Assembly: GCA_049889355.1 (NCBI GenBank)
Contig: JBMHDN010000040.1
Span: forward strand, 1-64,000
Reading direction: 5' to 3'
Origin: JBMHDN01 sp049889355
Lineage (GTDB): Bacteria; Pseudomonadota; Alphaproteobacteria; Puniceispirillales; Puniceispirillaceae
DNA: 64,000 nt
Of the stretch, positions 52,728-61,907 are shown piece after piece (position 1 is the stretch's first letter; every line of letters begins with the position of its first letter). Position numbers and translations under genes: made by a program. The notes beneath the pieces are model-generated. The model was not told the DNA's origin. It did not search any database and was given only the letters and a program-made list of their open reading frames with translations.

Positions 52728-53561
52728 TCACACAATGACCGACTGGTCATCCAGACAGACCGCCACTGAAATCAGCCTGAAATTGGCTGGTTTCTCAGAG
52801 GCAGGTGAAATTGGAAATAAAAGGCGTTGAAAGGCCCGCATATGCGGGTTGAGCGTTTCATCTGCCAGCATCATCTGGCCGTGATGGAGCAGCGGCACGC
52901 GTATCGCAAAGGCTGTCTCATAGACAATGCGCAGCCAAAATCCGAAAGGTGCCGGTATCGTATCTTCAATCGGGGCTGATACCAGACTGGCCTGTTTGGG
53001 CCAGACCGCTGTTTCAGGCCATTTGCCGATCACCAAATCAAAATTGCTGTTGGGGTAGATAAAGCTCATCGGCTGCATCTGAGATTCATTTAAATGGGCA
53101 AGGGTAGAGGGGGTATCTTTGAAATTAAGCTGGATCGTGGCTAAATCGCTGACCAATTGGGATATCTCAATCGGCCCTTTATCCATCTGGCTCCAGCTGA
53201 CAAATTGAGAGCTAAACAGGCCGCGATATTGTCGCTCATAGAGATGCAGCGCATAGCCCCCAAAAGCCAGACAAGCTTCTGCTGTGCTCATCCGCAATTT
53301 TGGAGATGATAAGGGGATGTCTTTGGCCAGCGAAATGGTTGCGTCCACCACGCGTATATGCTGGATCAGGGACACCAACATCAGGGGCGTGATTTGGCCG
53401 ACTATGCCGATATGTAATATTTGTCCATGGCGTTCAACTTCAATTCGGCTAGACCCAGCAGTACGTCCGGTGCGGCTACTGATGATGCCTTTGCGGTTAA
53501 TTGAAAATTTTGCCAGATTAAACTGATCTTTCACGTTGAGGGTGATCCTGAATGATTGCAA
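52728..53561 (-). CDS. Conserved-looking protein of unknown function
   Basis: A 277-residue ORF with no transmembrane helix, no signal peptide and no recognised motif. It looks like a soluble alpha/beta protein with strands around residues 35-60 and 155-190, and has only two cysteines. The best start available is TTG at 53561 (or GTG at codon 10); no ATG is well placed, which lowers confidence in the N-terminus. Its base composition and codon usage look like those of neighbours, supporting a real gene. It is in the same orientation as the ArsR gene 63 bp away and divergent to the DUF1285 gene. Confidence 0.55.
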   Translation of the reverse strand: MQSFRITLNVKDQFNLAKFSINRKGIISSRTGRTAGSSRIEVERHGQILHIGIVGQITPLMLVSLIQHIRVVDATISLAKDIPLSSPKLRMSTAEACLAFGGYALHLYERQYRGLFSSQFVSWSQMDKGPIEISQLVSDLATIQLNFKDTPSTLAHLNESQMQPMSFIYPNSNFDLVIGKWPETAVWPKQASLVSAPIEDTIPAPFGFWLRIVYETAFAIRVPLLHHGQMMLADETLNPHMRAFQRLLFPISPASEKPANFRLISVAVCLDDQSVIV

Positions 53562-53743
53562 CCATACCTGACCACATCCGATTTACTGACCAACACTGAC
53601 TATGGCATAAAAAGATTAATCAAAGGTTTACAGCGTGCATTTTTTTCAGCAAGATGGTGGATTTTTTCAAAAAATATTATAAATCAGCCTTTTAACCTTG
53701 CATCTAACCCAGGCAAAATCGGGCCAGGAGCCTCAGACCCCCT

Positions 53744-54247
53744 ATGGAACTTCAAGATTTTGACATTCATATTGATGCAGAGGGCCAGTGGTTTCACGAA
53801 GGCGGGCTGATCAAACGCATCGGGCTTGTTCAGCTCTTTGCTACTATTTTATCCTGTGATGAAGATGGCCAGCATTGGCTGACCACGCCGGTTGAAAAAG
53901 GCAAGATTTCAGTTGAAGATGCGCCTTTTATCATCACCGAGCTTCAGCTTGACACATCATCAACAACGCCTGAACAAGCGATCATCATGCGCGATAATCT
54001 GGGCCGAGACTGGCCTCTTGGCCCTGATCACCGGTTGATAATGCAAGGCAGCGCAGATCAGCCCGTGCCTTATCTTTCGCTTGAAAAAGGCTTGCGCGCG
54101 CGCCTCTCTCGCCCTGTTTATTATGAATTGGCCGGTTTGGCTGAACCCGCAGCAGAGGCACCAGATCGCTATGGCGTGACCTCACAGGGCGTATTTTTTG
54201 CCCTAGATAGCCTGCGCCCAGATGACCAGTTGTTAGACGACCAGTGA
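53744..54247 (+). CDS. DUF1285 family protein
   Basis: A 167-residue protein with the family pattern: I-DAEGQWFHEGGLIKR near the N-terminus, VQLFATIL and WLTTPVEKGKISVEDAPFI in the first half. DUF1285 members are widespread in Alpha- and Gammaproteobacteria with no defined role; a small beta-barrel fold is known for the family. It overlaps the Nudix gene by 4 bp (GTGA), a conserved pairing with the CoA pyrophosphatase and CCA-adding enzyme. Confidence 0.85.
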   Translation: MELQDFDIHIDAEGQWFHEGGLIKRIGLVQLFATILSCDEDGQHWLTTPVEKGKISVEDAPFIITELQLDTSSTTPEQAIIMRDNLGRDWPLGPDHRLIMQGSADQPVPYLSLEKGLRARLSRPVYYELAGLAEPAAEAPDRYGVTSQGVFFALDSLRPDDQLLDDQ

Positions 54248-54873
54248 GCCTGCCGATGACATCTGTCATAGCTTCAGAACATAGGCCAGATTGGCAGCAG
54301 CAACTCACCCGCCGGTTGCTGACACGTGAACCGCGCCTGAAACTGGCAGAAGGCCAGGCGCCGGCCAGTGTGCTGATCCCGCTGGCCGCTGAAGAGACGT
54401 GTGATTTAGAAACCGTTCAGATCATGCTGACCATGCGGGCGTCGCATCTGCGCCGGCATGCTGGCCAGATCAGCTTTCCAGGTGGCCGGCCAGAAGCCGA
54501 TGATGCCAGCCTCACCCAAACCGCCTTGCGCGAGGCTGAAGAAGAAATTGGCATTGCCCGCAGCCGTTTTGATCTGCTCGGCTATCTGGCCCCTGTCCAG
54601 ACCAGTACGGGCTTTACCATCCTGCCGGTGCTGGCTGGATTTAGAGGGGCACCGGCTACACTGGCGGCAGACTGGCAGCCTGATGATAATGAAGTGGCTG
54701 ATATCTGGCTTGAAAATATGATGGCATTGCTGGCACCTGACCGGTATGAACAACGGCCTTATCCGCCTGATAGCCCGCATCATCAGGTTTGGGTGGTGCG
54801 CGATACCAGCCCTGAAATATGGGGCGCAACAGCAGCTATTTTGAAAATCTTGTCTGCCAGTTTGCATCTCTAG
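54244..54873 (+). CDS. Nudix hydrolase, CoA pyrophosphatase-type
   Basis: A 209-residue hydrolase with the full Nudix box G-x5-E-x7-REAEEEIGI (GGRPEADDASLTQTALRE followed by AEEEIGI) and the upstream LRRHAGQISFPGG, the CoA-pyrophosphatase (NudL/PCD1-like) signature. It would cleave CoA to 4'-phosphopantetheine and 3',5'-ADP. The GTG at 54244 overlaps the DUF1285 stop; an ATG at 54256 could equally start. Confidence 0.92.
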   Translation: MSLPMTSVIASEHRPDWQQQLTRRLLTREPRLKLAEGQAPASVLIPLAAEETCDLETVQIMLTMRASHLRRHAGQISFPGGRPEADDASLTQTALREAEEEIGIARSRFDLLGYLAPVQTSTGFTILPVLAGFRGAPATLAADWQPDDNEVADIWLENMMALLAPDRYEQRPYPPDSPHHQVWVVRDTSPEIWGATAAILKILSASLHL

Positions 54874-54987
54874 AGACAGCCTCTTTGTCGCCACCAGATG
54901 AGGCGACAAGTTCTGGTCATTATCCGGATTTAGGGCTACAGTCTTTTTGTGGGTTGGCCTCTTTTACCTCGGAGCATGTTTTAGACA

Positions 54988-55254
54988 ATGAAACGCTATC
55001 TGATTATCATTGCCGCTTTGCTGGCCGCCTGGCTGGTGGTCAATATCATGGCCTATTGGCGCAAAAAATCAGGGGCAGAGCGCGATCCAACCATTGACTG
55101 GCTAGTGGCTGCTTTGGTGGCAATCGGCCTGATGCTGGGCGGCTTTGTCTGGCTGGAACAATCTGCCTCAGATGCCTTTTCAACCTATCAGCCAGCGGTA
55201 ATAGAAGATGGCCAGATCAAAGGCCCTGTTTTTAACACAGATGATACAAAATAA
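54988..55254 (+). CDS. Small membrane protein, DUF6111-like
   Basis: An 88-residue protein with two hydrophobic helices (about 3-23 and 39-57) and a periplasmic-looking tail FSTYQPAVIEDGQIKGPVFN. The tail pattern and the position between the Nudix and CCA-adding genes resemble DUF6111, an alphaproteobacterial family of unknown function. The start has only a distant GGAG. Confidence in the family is moderate. Confidence 0.7.
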   Translation: MKRYLIIIAALLAAWLVVNIMAYWRKKSGAERDPTIDWLVAALVAIGLMLGGFVWLEQSASDAFSTYQPAVIEDGQIKGPVFNTDDTK

Positions 55255-55268
55255 CCGGTTTAAACCCG

Positions 55269-56516
55269 ATGGTGTCTGATCACACATCTCTTCAGACAGG
55301 TCTTATGCTGCAGACAAAGATAGGCTGGCAAAACTGGCCGTCCTCTGCGGTGATATTAGCTGTTTTTAACTTGGCCAAATCAGCAGGCGGCGAAGCGCGT
55401 CTGGTTGGCGGGGCAGTGCGCGATCATCTGCTTGGCTTGCCAGTTCTTGATGTGGATATGGCGGTTAATCTGCCTGTGCTCAGCCTGATTGAACCGGCCA
55501 AATCCGCCGGTCTGTCTGTTTATGAGACCGGCCTTGATCACGGCACCATCACGCTTGCCAAAGACGGGCATCAGCTGGAATTAACCCAATTGCGTGTTGA
55601 TCTGGAAACCGATGGCCGTCATGCGCTGGTCGCGCTGTCTGGTGATTGGGATGAAGATGCCAGGCGGCGTGATTTCACGGTGAATGCGCTCTATCTGGAT
55701 GAAACAGGCCAGCTTTTCGATCCCACTGGCGGCCTAGCGGATTTACAGGAACAAAAATTGCGCTTTATCGGCGATGCACCGGCAAGGCTGGCCGAAGATT
55801 ATCTCAGGCTGTTGCGTGGATTCCGGTTTCTGGCGACCAAATCCGGCTTTACATTCGCCGCTGATTACAGCACGGCCATCACCCATGCTTTGCCTGGGCT
55901 GGCTCAGCTCTCAAAAGAGCGGATCACCGATGAATGGTGCAAGTGGCTGGATGGCAAGGCCGCCCTATCGGTGCTCAAATCTGCAGATGAGATGGGGGTG
56001 TTAGACCAGCTTTTTGGCCAGCCTCTGGCCTTTATCCCCCCAGAAGAGCTCTTCAACAAGCTGGATAGATGGGCACGGATGGTCGCGCTGTTTGGCCGTG
56101 AGGCCAGCCAGTTGGCAGGACAATCGCTGCGGCTGTCTAAAGCTGATCACAAAACAGTGGACCAGCTTAGCCGCTGCTATCAGCCTGCTTTGTTCGACCA
56201 GCTCTCTGGTCCGAAATGGCAACAAGCAGCCTATCATCTGGCACAGCCGGAAACAGCCTATAGGTTGAGCGCACTCTCGGCTCAAACGCCTCCAAAGAAC
56301 AACCGATTGGCCGCGCTTAGCGCCTATGAACCGCCAGCCTTTCCCATATCAGGGGCGAATTTGATAGAGGCTGGCATGGCCCCGGGGCCTGAGGTTGGTG
56401 CGACTTTGCGCGCGCTTGAAAAAAACTGGCTAGATGCCGATTTTACCCTTAGTAAAACAGCATTGCTGGAAGAGGCAGCCCGCATCATTGATGCAGGCAA
56501 GAGAGAAGACGGATGA
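55269..56516 (+). CDS. cca: CCA tRNA nucleotidyltransferase
   Basis: Adds or repairs the 3' CCA of tRNAs. The 415 residues have the class-II nucleotidyltransferase head with RLVGGAVRDHLLGLPVLDVDMAV (metal-binding aspartates D-V-D), the RRRDFTVNALYLD motif as ARRRDFTVNALYL, and the ERITDEW neck. The start at 55269 has a poor ribosome site; an ATG at 55308 with AGG before it is the alternative. hemF starts inside its stop (ATGA). Both tRNAs in this window already encode CCA, so a repair role is likely. Confidence 0.94.
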   Translation: MVSDHTSLQTGLMLQTKIGWQNWPSSAVILAVFNLAKSAGGEARLVGGAVRDHLLGLPVLDVDMAVNLPVLSLIEPAKSAGLSVYETGLDHGTITLAKDGHQLELTQLRVDLETDGRHALVALSGDWDEDARRRDFTVNALYLDETGQLFDPTGGLADLQEQKLRFIGDAPARLAEDYLRLLRGFRFLATKSGFTFAADYSTAITHALPGLAQLSKERITDEWCKWLDGKAALSVLKSADEMGVLDQLFGQPLAFIPPEELFNKLDRWARMVALFGREASQLAGQSLRLSKADHKTVDQLSRCYQPALFDQLSGPKWQQAAYHLAQPETAYRLSALSAQTPPKNNRLAALSAYEPPAFPISGANLIEAGMAPGPEVGATLRALEKNWLDADFTLSKTALLEEAARIIDAGKREDG

Positions 56517-57394
56517 GCACAAAGCAACACAGCCCCGCAGATACAGACCAATTAGAGCTACAAAAACAGCAGGCAGCTGATTGGTTCAAAAGCCTGCGTG
56601 ATGATATTTGCCAGCGCTTTGAAGCCCTTGAAGAGGCTGCAGATGACAGCCAGCTTGCCGATAGGCCGGCTGGGCGTTTTGAGCGCAAAAACTGGACTCG
56701 CGATGGCGGCGGCGGCGGGACCATGAGCGTTATGCATGGCCGCGTCTTTGAAAAGATTGGCGTCAATATCTCGGTTGTGCATGGTACTTTTTCCGAAGAA
56801 TTCAGAGCCAGAATTCCAGGCGCCTCAGAAGATGGGCGTTTCTGGGCTGGTGGTATCTCGTTGGTCGCACATCCGCAAAATCCCTTTGTGCCAGCTGCGC
56901 ATATGAATACTCGCTTTATCGCCACGACCCAGAGCTGGTTTGGTGGCGGCGGTGATCTCACCCCTATCATGCCGGCTGAAAAAGAGGCAGACGCATTTCA
57001 CGCTGCCTTTAAACAGACCTGTGATCGCCATGATGAAGGCTATTATCCTGCTTATAAAAAATGGTGTGATGAGTATTTTTACCTGCAGCATCGCGACGAG
57101 CCGCGCGGGGCAGGCGGCATTTTCTATGATAATCTGGATAGCGGCGATTTTGAGGCTGATTTTGCCTTTACCCAAGATGTGGGCCGCTGTTTTCGAGATG
57201 CCTATTCATCGATTGTCCAGCAGAATATGAACCGCCCTTGGACAGATGAAGACAGGCATCATCAACTGGTGCGCCGTGGCCGCTATGTCGAATTTAATCT
57301 GCTCTATGATCGCGGCACACTCTTCGGCCTGAAAACAGGGGGCAATATCGAAGCGATTTTGATGAGCCTGCCACCTGAGGTGCGCTGGCCGTAA
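56513..57394 (+). CDS. hemF: Oxygen-dependent coproporphyrinogen III oxidase
   Basis: Oxidatively decarboxylates coproporphyrinogen III to protoporphyrinogen IX in heme synthesis, using O2. The 293 residues contain the HemF signatures: RDGGGGGTMSVM, FWAGGISLVAHPQNPFVPAAHMNTR, FGGGGDLTP and VEFNLLYDRGTLFGL. The start overlaps cca by 4 bp. The O2-dependent enzyme fits an aerobic marine lifestyle. The stop codon lies in the first unit of an 11-bp tandem repeat. Confidence 0.97.
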   Translation: MSTKQHSPADTDQLELQKQQAADWFKSLRDDICQRFEALEEAADDSQLADRPAGRFERKNWTRDGGGGGTMSVMHGRVFEKIGVNISVVHGTFSEEFRARIPGASEDGRFWAGGISLVAHPQNPFVPAAHMNTRFIATTQSWFGGGGDLTPIMPAEKEADAFHAAFKQTCDRHDEGYYPAYKKWCDEYFYLQHRDEPRGAGGIFYDNLDSGDFEADFAFTQDVGRCFRDAYSSIVQQNMNRPWTDEDRHHQLVRRGRYVEFNLLYDRGTLFGLKTGGNIEAILMSLPPEVRWP

Positions 57395-57423
57395 GCTGGC
57401 TGTAAGCTGGCCGTAAGCTGGCT
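57391..57423. repeat. Three tandem 11-bp repeats across the hemF stop
   Basis: GTAAGCTGGCT, GTAAGCTGGCC and GTAAGCTGGCT occupy 57391-57423; the hemF stop TAA is in the first copy. A partial fourth copy may precede it in the coding end. Confidence 0.88.
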
Positions 57424-57670
57424 GAAACCAGCGGCTGAGCCACCCCTCTCAACCAGCCTCTAAATCAGCGTTAGAACCGGCCTCATCAAACCGTCATTTC
57501 ACCTCATGATAAAGATGGTATTTTTTGTCGCATTGGGCTAGATATCCAGCTGTGCCTCTGCTAAGAGAGGCCCAAGGTGAGTCGGGCACCCTTTTTCAAT
57601 CACCAGCGTTTTGTGACAATTCACAAAGCCGCATGAATAAGGACAGCCCGCTCAGCATTATGAGGGGATT

Positions 57671-58234
57671 ATGGCTAAGATGACTTCAAAAGACGAAATG
57701 GCCGTTGCAGATGCACCCGCAAATGGTGGCCGCCGCGATTTTATCGTGGTTGCAACCTATGCCATGGGTGCAGTTGGTGCTGCCGCTGCTGCCTGGCCGC
57801 TGATTGACCAGATGAATCCAGCCGCCGATACGCTGGCACTGGCCAGCATCGAGGTGGATGTATCAAAAATTGCAGTGGGTCAGTCCATTACAGTGACCTG
57901 GCGCGGTAAGCCGGTCTTTATCCGCCACCGCACCGAATCAGAGATTGAGGCAGCAGATACGCTTGAAGTATCCAGCTTGCGCGATCCACAAATTGACTCA
58001 GAGCGTGTTGTAAAGCCAGAAATTCTGGTCGTACTCGGGGTGTGTACACATCTTGGTTGTGTGCCGCTGGGCCAGAAAGTCGGCGAAGTGCGCGGTGAAT
58101 ATGATGGCTGGTTCTGCCCATGCCATGGCTCGCATTATGACAGCTCAGGGCGTATTCGTAAGGGGCCGGCACCCACAAATCTTGAAGTTCCACCTTATGC
58201 CTTCGTCTCAGATGGCGTGATTAAGATTGGATAA
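57671..58234 (+). CDS. petA: Ubiquinol-cytochrome c reductase Rieske iron-sulfur subunit
   Basis: Carries the 2Fe-2S cluster of complex III. The 187 residues have a twin-arginine-like N-terminus (RRDF then a hydrophobic helix, about 21-45) and the cluster ligands C125, H127, C149 and H152, with C130 and C151 for the disulfide, in CTHLGC and CPCHGSHYD. GAGGGG precedes the ATG. It leads the petABC operon. Confidence 0.98.
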   Translation: MAKMTSKDEMAVADAPANGGRRDFIVVATYAMGAVGAAAAAWPLIDQMNPAADTLALASIEVDVSKIAVGQSITVTWRGKPVFIRHRTESEIEAADTLEVSSLRDPQIDSERVVKPEILVVLGVCTHLGCVPLGQKVGEVRGEYDGWFCPCHGSHYDSSGRIRKGPAPTNLEVPPYAFVSDGVIKIG

Positions 58235-58244
58235 GGAGAGTCGG

Positions 58245-59501
58245 ATGTCGAACACAGAATTCAAAAATCCAGTCGTGCGGTGGATCGATCACCGTCTGCC
58301 TGTCTTCAGCATGATGAATCATGAGCTGAATGAATATCCAACACCAAAGAACCTGAACTATTTCTGGAACTTTGGCTCTCTGGCTGGCATCGCGCTGGTG
58401 ATTATGATTGTCACCGGTATCACCCTGGCCATGAGCTACACCCCGCATACCGCATATGCCTTTGATTCAGTTGAGCGCATCATGCGTGATGTGAATCATG
58501 GTTGGCTTATTCGCTATATCCATATGAATGGTGCCAGCTTCTTCTTCATTGTGGTGTTTATCCATATTTTCCGCGGCCTGTATTACGGCTCATATAAAGC
58601 CCCGCGTGAATTGCTCTGGATTTTGGGTGTAGTCATCCTGCTTCTGATGATGGCAACTGCTTTCATGGGTTATGTATTGCCATGGGGCCAGATGTCTTTC
58701 TGGGGCGCGACGGTTATCACCAACCTGTTCTCAGCGATTCCCTTTGTCGGCGATTCGATTGTGACCTTGCTGTGGGGCGGCTTCTCAGTGGATAATCCGA
58801 CCCTGAACCGCTTCTTTGCTCTGCATTATCTGCTGCCATTCGTGATTGTCGGTGTGGTGGTGCTGCACTTGGTTGCGCTGCACCGTTTCGGGTCTAACAA
58901 CCCGATTGGTATTGACCCGCGTGGTCCGCAAGACACTTTGCCATTCCATCCTTACTACACCATGAAGGATTTCTTTGGCCTGTCTGTCTTCTTAACCTTG
59001 TTTGCAGCGGCCGTGTTCTTTGCACCAAACTTCATGGGCCACCCGGACAATTATATTCCGGCCAACCCGATGCAGACACCTGCACATATCGTGCCTGAAT
59101 GGTATTTCTTGCCATTCTACGCCATCTTGCGGGCAGTGCCTGACAAGCTGGGCGGCGTATTGGCTATGTTTGGGGCGATCGGCGTGCTGTTCATCCTGCC
59201 ATGGCTGGACAGATCACCTGTACGTTCTGCAAACTTCCGTCCACTCTTCAAGATTTTCTTCTGGATTTTCTTTGCCGATTGTATCGCACTTGGCTATCTG
59301 GGCGGCATGCCTGCCGAAGGTATCTATGTCGTGCTCTCACAAATCTGCACCATTTGGTATTTTGTCCACTTCCTGGTCATTCTGCCTGTGCTGTCGGTTA
59401 TTGAGACGCCGAAACCCTTGCCTCAATCTCTTTCAAAATCCGTGCTAGGTGGTGGGGGTGCCCTTGCAGGGGCGACAGCCGCACCAAAGGAGAAAGCCTG
59501 A
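58245..59501 (+). CDS. petB: Cytochrome b of the bc1 complex
   Basis: Quinol-oxidising, membrane-spanning subunit of complex III. The 418 residues have eight helices with the heme-b histidines in RYIHMNGASFFF and LHLVALHRFGSNNP, and the Qo-site PEWYFLPFYAILR. The ATG at 58245 is 10 bp after petA, with AAGGAG; an upstream TTG is not used. It ends in ATGA-type overlap with petC (TGATG). Length and sequence are typical. Confidence 0.98.
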   Translation: MSNTEFKNPVVRWIDHRLPVFSMMNHELNEYPTPKNLNYFWNFGSLAGIALVIMIVTGITLAMSYTPHTAYAFDSVERIMRDVNHGWLIRYIHMNGASFFFIVVFIHIFRGLYYGSYKAPRELLWILGVVILLLMMATAFMGYVLPWGQMSFWGATVITNLFSAIPFVGDSIVTLLWGGFSVDNPTLNRFFALHYLLPFVIVGVVVLHLVALHRFGSNNPIGIDPRGPQDTLPFHPYYTMKDFFGLSVFLTLFAAAVFFAPNFMGHPDNYIPANPMQTPAHIVPEWYFLPFYAILRAVPDKLGGVLAMFGAIGVLFILPWLDRSPVRSANFRPLFKIFFWIFFADCIALGYLGGMPAEGIYVVLSQICTIWYFVHFLVILPVLSVIETPKPLPQSLSKSVLGGGGALAGATAAPKEKA

Positions 59502-60277
59502 TGCGTTCCTTTATCAAAACAATGCTGGCCGGCGTGATGCTGGCTAGCAGCTGGGCAGGCTCTGCCTTGGCTGCAGGCGGCGGTGATGTGCTGCTCAAAC
59601 ATGTGGACTGGTCTTTTAATGGCCCGTTTGGCAAGTTCGATCAGGCGTCTATGCAGCGTGGCTTTCAGGCGTACCGCGAAGTATGCGCAGGCTGTCACTC
59701 GCTCAATTATATCGCGTTTCGCAATCTGGCCGATTTGGGCTATAGCGAGGCAGAGGTAAAAGCGATTGCCGCTGAATATGACATTGTCGATGGGCCAAAT
59801 GACGAAGGTGAGATGTTCACCCGTCCTGGTATCCCAGCCGATTATTTCCCAGCGCCTTATGATAATGAGCAGGCCGCACGTGCCAGCAATGGCGGTGCTT
59901 ATCCGCCAGATCTGTCTTTGATGGTCAAAGCCCGTCCAAATGGCGCTGATTATCTCTACAGCCTGCTGACATCTTATGAAGAAGCACCAGCTGGTGAAGC
60001 TGTGCCAGATGGGATGTATTACAACGCTGCTTATCCAGGTCATCTGATCGCCATGCCTCAGCCGCTTTATGGCGATGATGTGGAATATGCCAATGGTGCA
60101 GATGCCAGCGCAGATGCGATCGCTGCTGATTTGGTGCATTTCCTGAATTGGACAGCTGAGCCAAAGATGGAAACACGCAAACGCACAGGCGTCTCTGTGA
60201 TGATCTTCCTGCTGCTGATGGTTGCCTTCAGCTATGGCGCAATGAAATATGTCTGGGCAGATGTGAAAAAGGCTTAA
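59501..60277 (+). CDS. petC: Cytochrome c1
   Basis: Heme c subunit of complex III. The 258 residues have a signal peptide (about 1-24, ending SALA), the covalent heme site C62-A-G-C65-H66, a methionine ligand candidate in AMPQPLYGDD and a C-terminal membrane anchor (about 230-250). It is translationally coupled to petB. A terminator follows. Confidence 0.98.
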   Translation: MRSFIKTMLAGVMLASSWAGSALAAGGGDVLLKHVDWSFNGPFGKFDQASMQRGFQAYREVCAGCHSLNYIAFRNLADLGYSEAEVKAIAAEYDIVDGPNDEGEMFTRPGIPADYFPAPYDNEQAARASNGGAYPPDLSLMVKARPNGADYLYSLLTSYEEAPAGEAVPDGMYYNAAYPGHLIAMPQPLYGDDVEYANGADASADAIAADLVHFLNWTAEPKMETRKRTGVSVMIFLLLMVAFSYGAMKYVWADVKKA

Positions 60278-60312
60278 CGCTGGCTCACTTCTGACCAAAC
60301 ACCTCAATAAGT

Positions 60313-60345
60313 AAAAAGCCCTCATCATCTGATGAGGGCTTTTTT
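60313..60345. terminator. Bidirectional terminator after petC
   Basis: GCCCTCATC pairs with GATGAGGGC around a 4-nt loop, flanked by A5 and T6. It ends petABC on the plus strand and can serve the small convergent gene on the minus strand. Confidence 0.9.
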
Positions 60346-60371
60346 CATGCGTTCACACTTGCGGCCAGAGC

Positions 60372-60620
60372 TTACTCTTCTGTGAGGGGCAAGGCCTCAC
60401 CGCATCCCCAGAGCGCGTTGGTAATCGGGTGCAAAGGCTGCATGGAACGCGGCGGTATATCGCGCTCGCCCAATTCAAACTTATCGCGCTCTGATAATTC
60501 CTTGGCAGAAATCCGATAAGGCATAATCGCCGCAGGTGCGCGCATCCGGCAATAGCCGTTGGTCGCATCTTCAACCTTGCCTATGGGCTTCCAATATCGG
60601 CAGTCACAACATATCAGCAT
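60372..60620 (-). CDS. Small cysteine-bearing protein of unknown function
   Basis: An 82-residue soluble protein starting MLICCDCRYW, with three cysteines in the first seven residues, one near 24 (YCRMR) and one near 73 (WGCG). The spacing suggests metal or Fe-S binding but is not a known motif. An exact AGGAGG lies 7 nt before the ATG, which is strong evidence for translation. The opposite-strand and alternative frames in this region lack such a site. No family recognised. Confidence 0.75.
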   Translation of the reverse strand: MLICCDCRYWKPIGKVEDATNGYCRMRAPAAIMPYRISAKELSERDKFELGERDIPPRSMQPLHPITNALWGCGEALPLTEE

Positions 60621-60739
60621 GACCAGACCTCCTTTCCTGTTTTTGATTCAGGGGGTGGTCTTGTATCATGCGGGCTTTAAGAAAATCTGTCCAGCCCTGG
60701 TAAATTTCAGAATTTGCCGCGCCTCAGATGAGAATAGGA

Positions 60740-61840
60740 TTAGACGTTAAAGCGGAAATGGAATACATCGCCGTCTTTCACATCATAATCTGCCCCTTCA
60801 ATGCGCAGCTTGCCTTTTTCTTTGGCACCTGATTCGCCGCCACAAGCCACATAATCATCATAAGATACGGTCTCAGCTCGGATAAAACCTCGCTGGAAAT
60901 CAGTATGGATAACACCGGCTGCTTCTGGGGCCTTTGCCCCTTGGCGCACAGTCCAGGCGCGGGCTTCTTTTGGCCCGCAGGTAAAGAAGGTCAGCAAATC
61001 CAGCAGGCCATATCCTGCGGCAATCATTCTGTCGAGCCCAGCTTCAGACAAGCCCATTTCCTCAAGGAAAATCGCTGCATCTTCTGCCTCCAGCGAGGCA
61101 ATCTCAGCTTCAATCGCAGCAGAGACCACCACATGGGCAGCCCCGACTTCTTCTGCCATTTTGGCCACTGCTTTGGCATGATCATTGCCGGTGGCGGCTT
61201 CTGCCTCGCCGACATTACAGACATATAAAATCGGCTTGGTGGTCAGCAACTGCAGATAGGGCAGGCGTGCGTGCTCATCTTCGCTCAGGCCTGGGGTGCT
61301 GCGTGCAGGCTGGCCATCGCTCAAATGCGCCACAATCTTTTCCATCAGCACCAGATCAGATGCGGCCTGCTTATCACCGCCTCTGGTTTTTTTGGTCAGC
61401 GCAGCCATGCGCTTTTCCAGCGATTCCATATCGGCCAGCATCAATTCGGTTTCCACCGTGGCGGCATCGCGCACCGGATCAACGCCGCCTTCCACATGGG
61501 TGATATCTTCATCTTCGAAACAGCGCAGCACATGGGCAATCGCGTCCACCTCGCGGATATTGGCCAGAAACTGGTTGCCCAGCCCTTCTCCTTTTGCTGC
61601 GCCGCGGACCAGCCCTGCAATATCTACAAATTCAAGCTGGGTTGGCAGAATCGTTGCTGAACTGGCCAATTGGGCCAGCTTATCTAAGCGTGCATCTGGG
61701 ACCGCAACCCGCCCTGTATTGGGCTCAATGGTGCAAAACGGGTAATTGGCCGCTTCTGCTGCCGCTGTCTTTGTCAGCGCATTAAATAAGGTGGATTTGC
61801 CGACATTTGGCAGACCAACAATCCCGCAGTTAAAACCCAT
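60740..61840 (-). CDS. ychF: Ribosome-binding ATPase YchF
   Basis: An Obg-like P-loop protein that prefers ATP. The 366 residues have GLPNVGKST at the G1 position, the G4 variant NVGE (in YVCNVGEAEA) that explains ATP preference, and a C-terminal TGS domain. AGAGGC precedes the ATG. It is followed downstream on the minus strand by the small cysteine protein. pth is upstream, a common pairing. Confidence 0.97.
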   Translation of the reverse strand: MGFNCGIVGLPNVGKSTLFNALTKTAAAEAANYPFCTIEPNTGRVAVPDARLDKLAQLASSATILPTQLEFVDIAGLVRGAAKGEGLGNQFLANIREVDAIAHVLRCFEDEDITHVEGGVDPVRDAATVETELMLADMESLEKRMAALTKKTRGGDKQAASDLVLMEKIVAHLSDGQPARSTPGLSEDEHARLPYLQLLTTKPILYVCNVGEAEAATGNDHAKAVAKMAEEVGAAHVVVSAAIEAEIASLEAEDAAIFLEEMGLSEAGLDRMIAAGYGLLDLLTFFTCGPKEARAWTVRQGAKAPEAAGVIHTDFQRGFIRAETVSYDDYVACGGESGAKEKGKLRIEGADYDVKDGDVFHFRFNV

Positions 61841-61907
61841 TTTTGCCTCTATGAAATCTTGTTATCTCTGCCTTCAAGCTGGTGATCAGCTGCAAGCCAG
61901 AGCTGGT

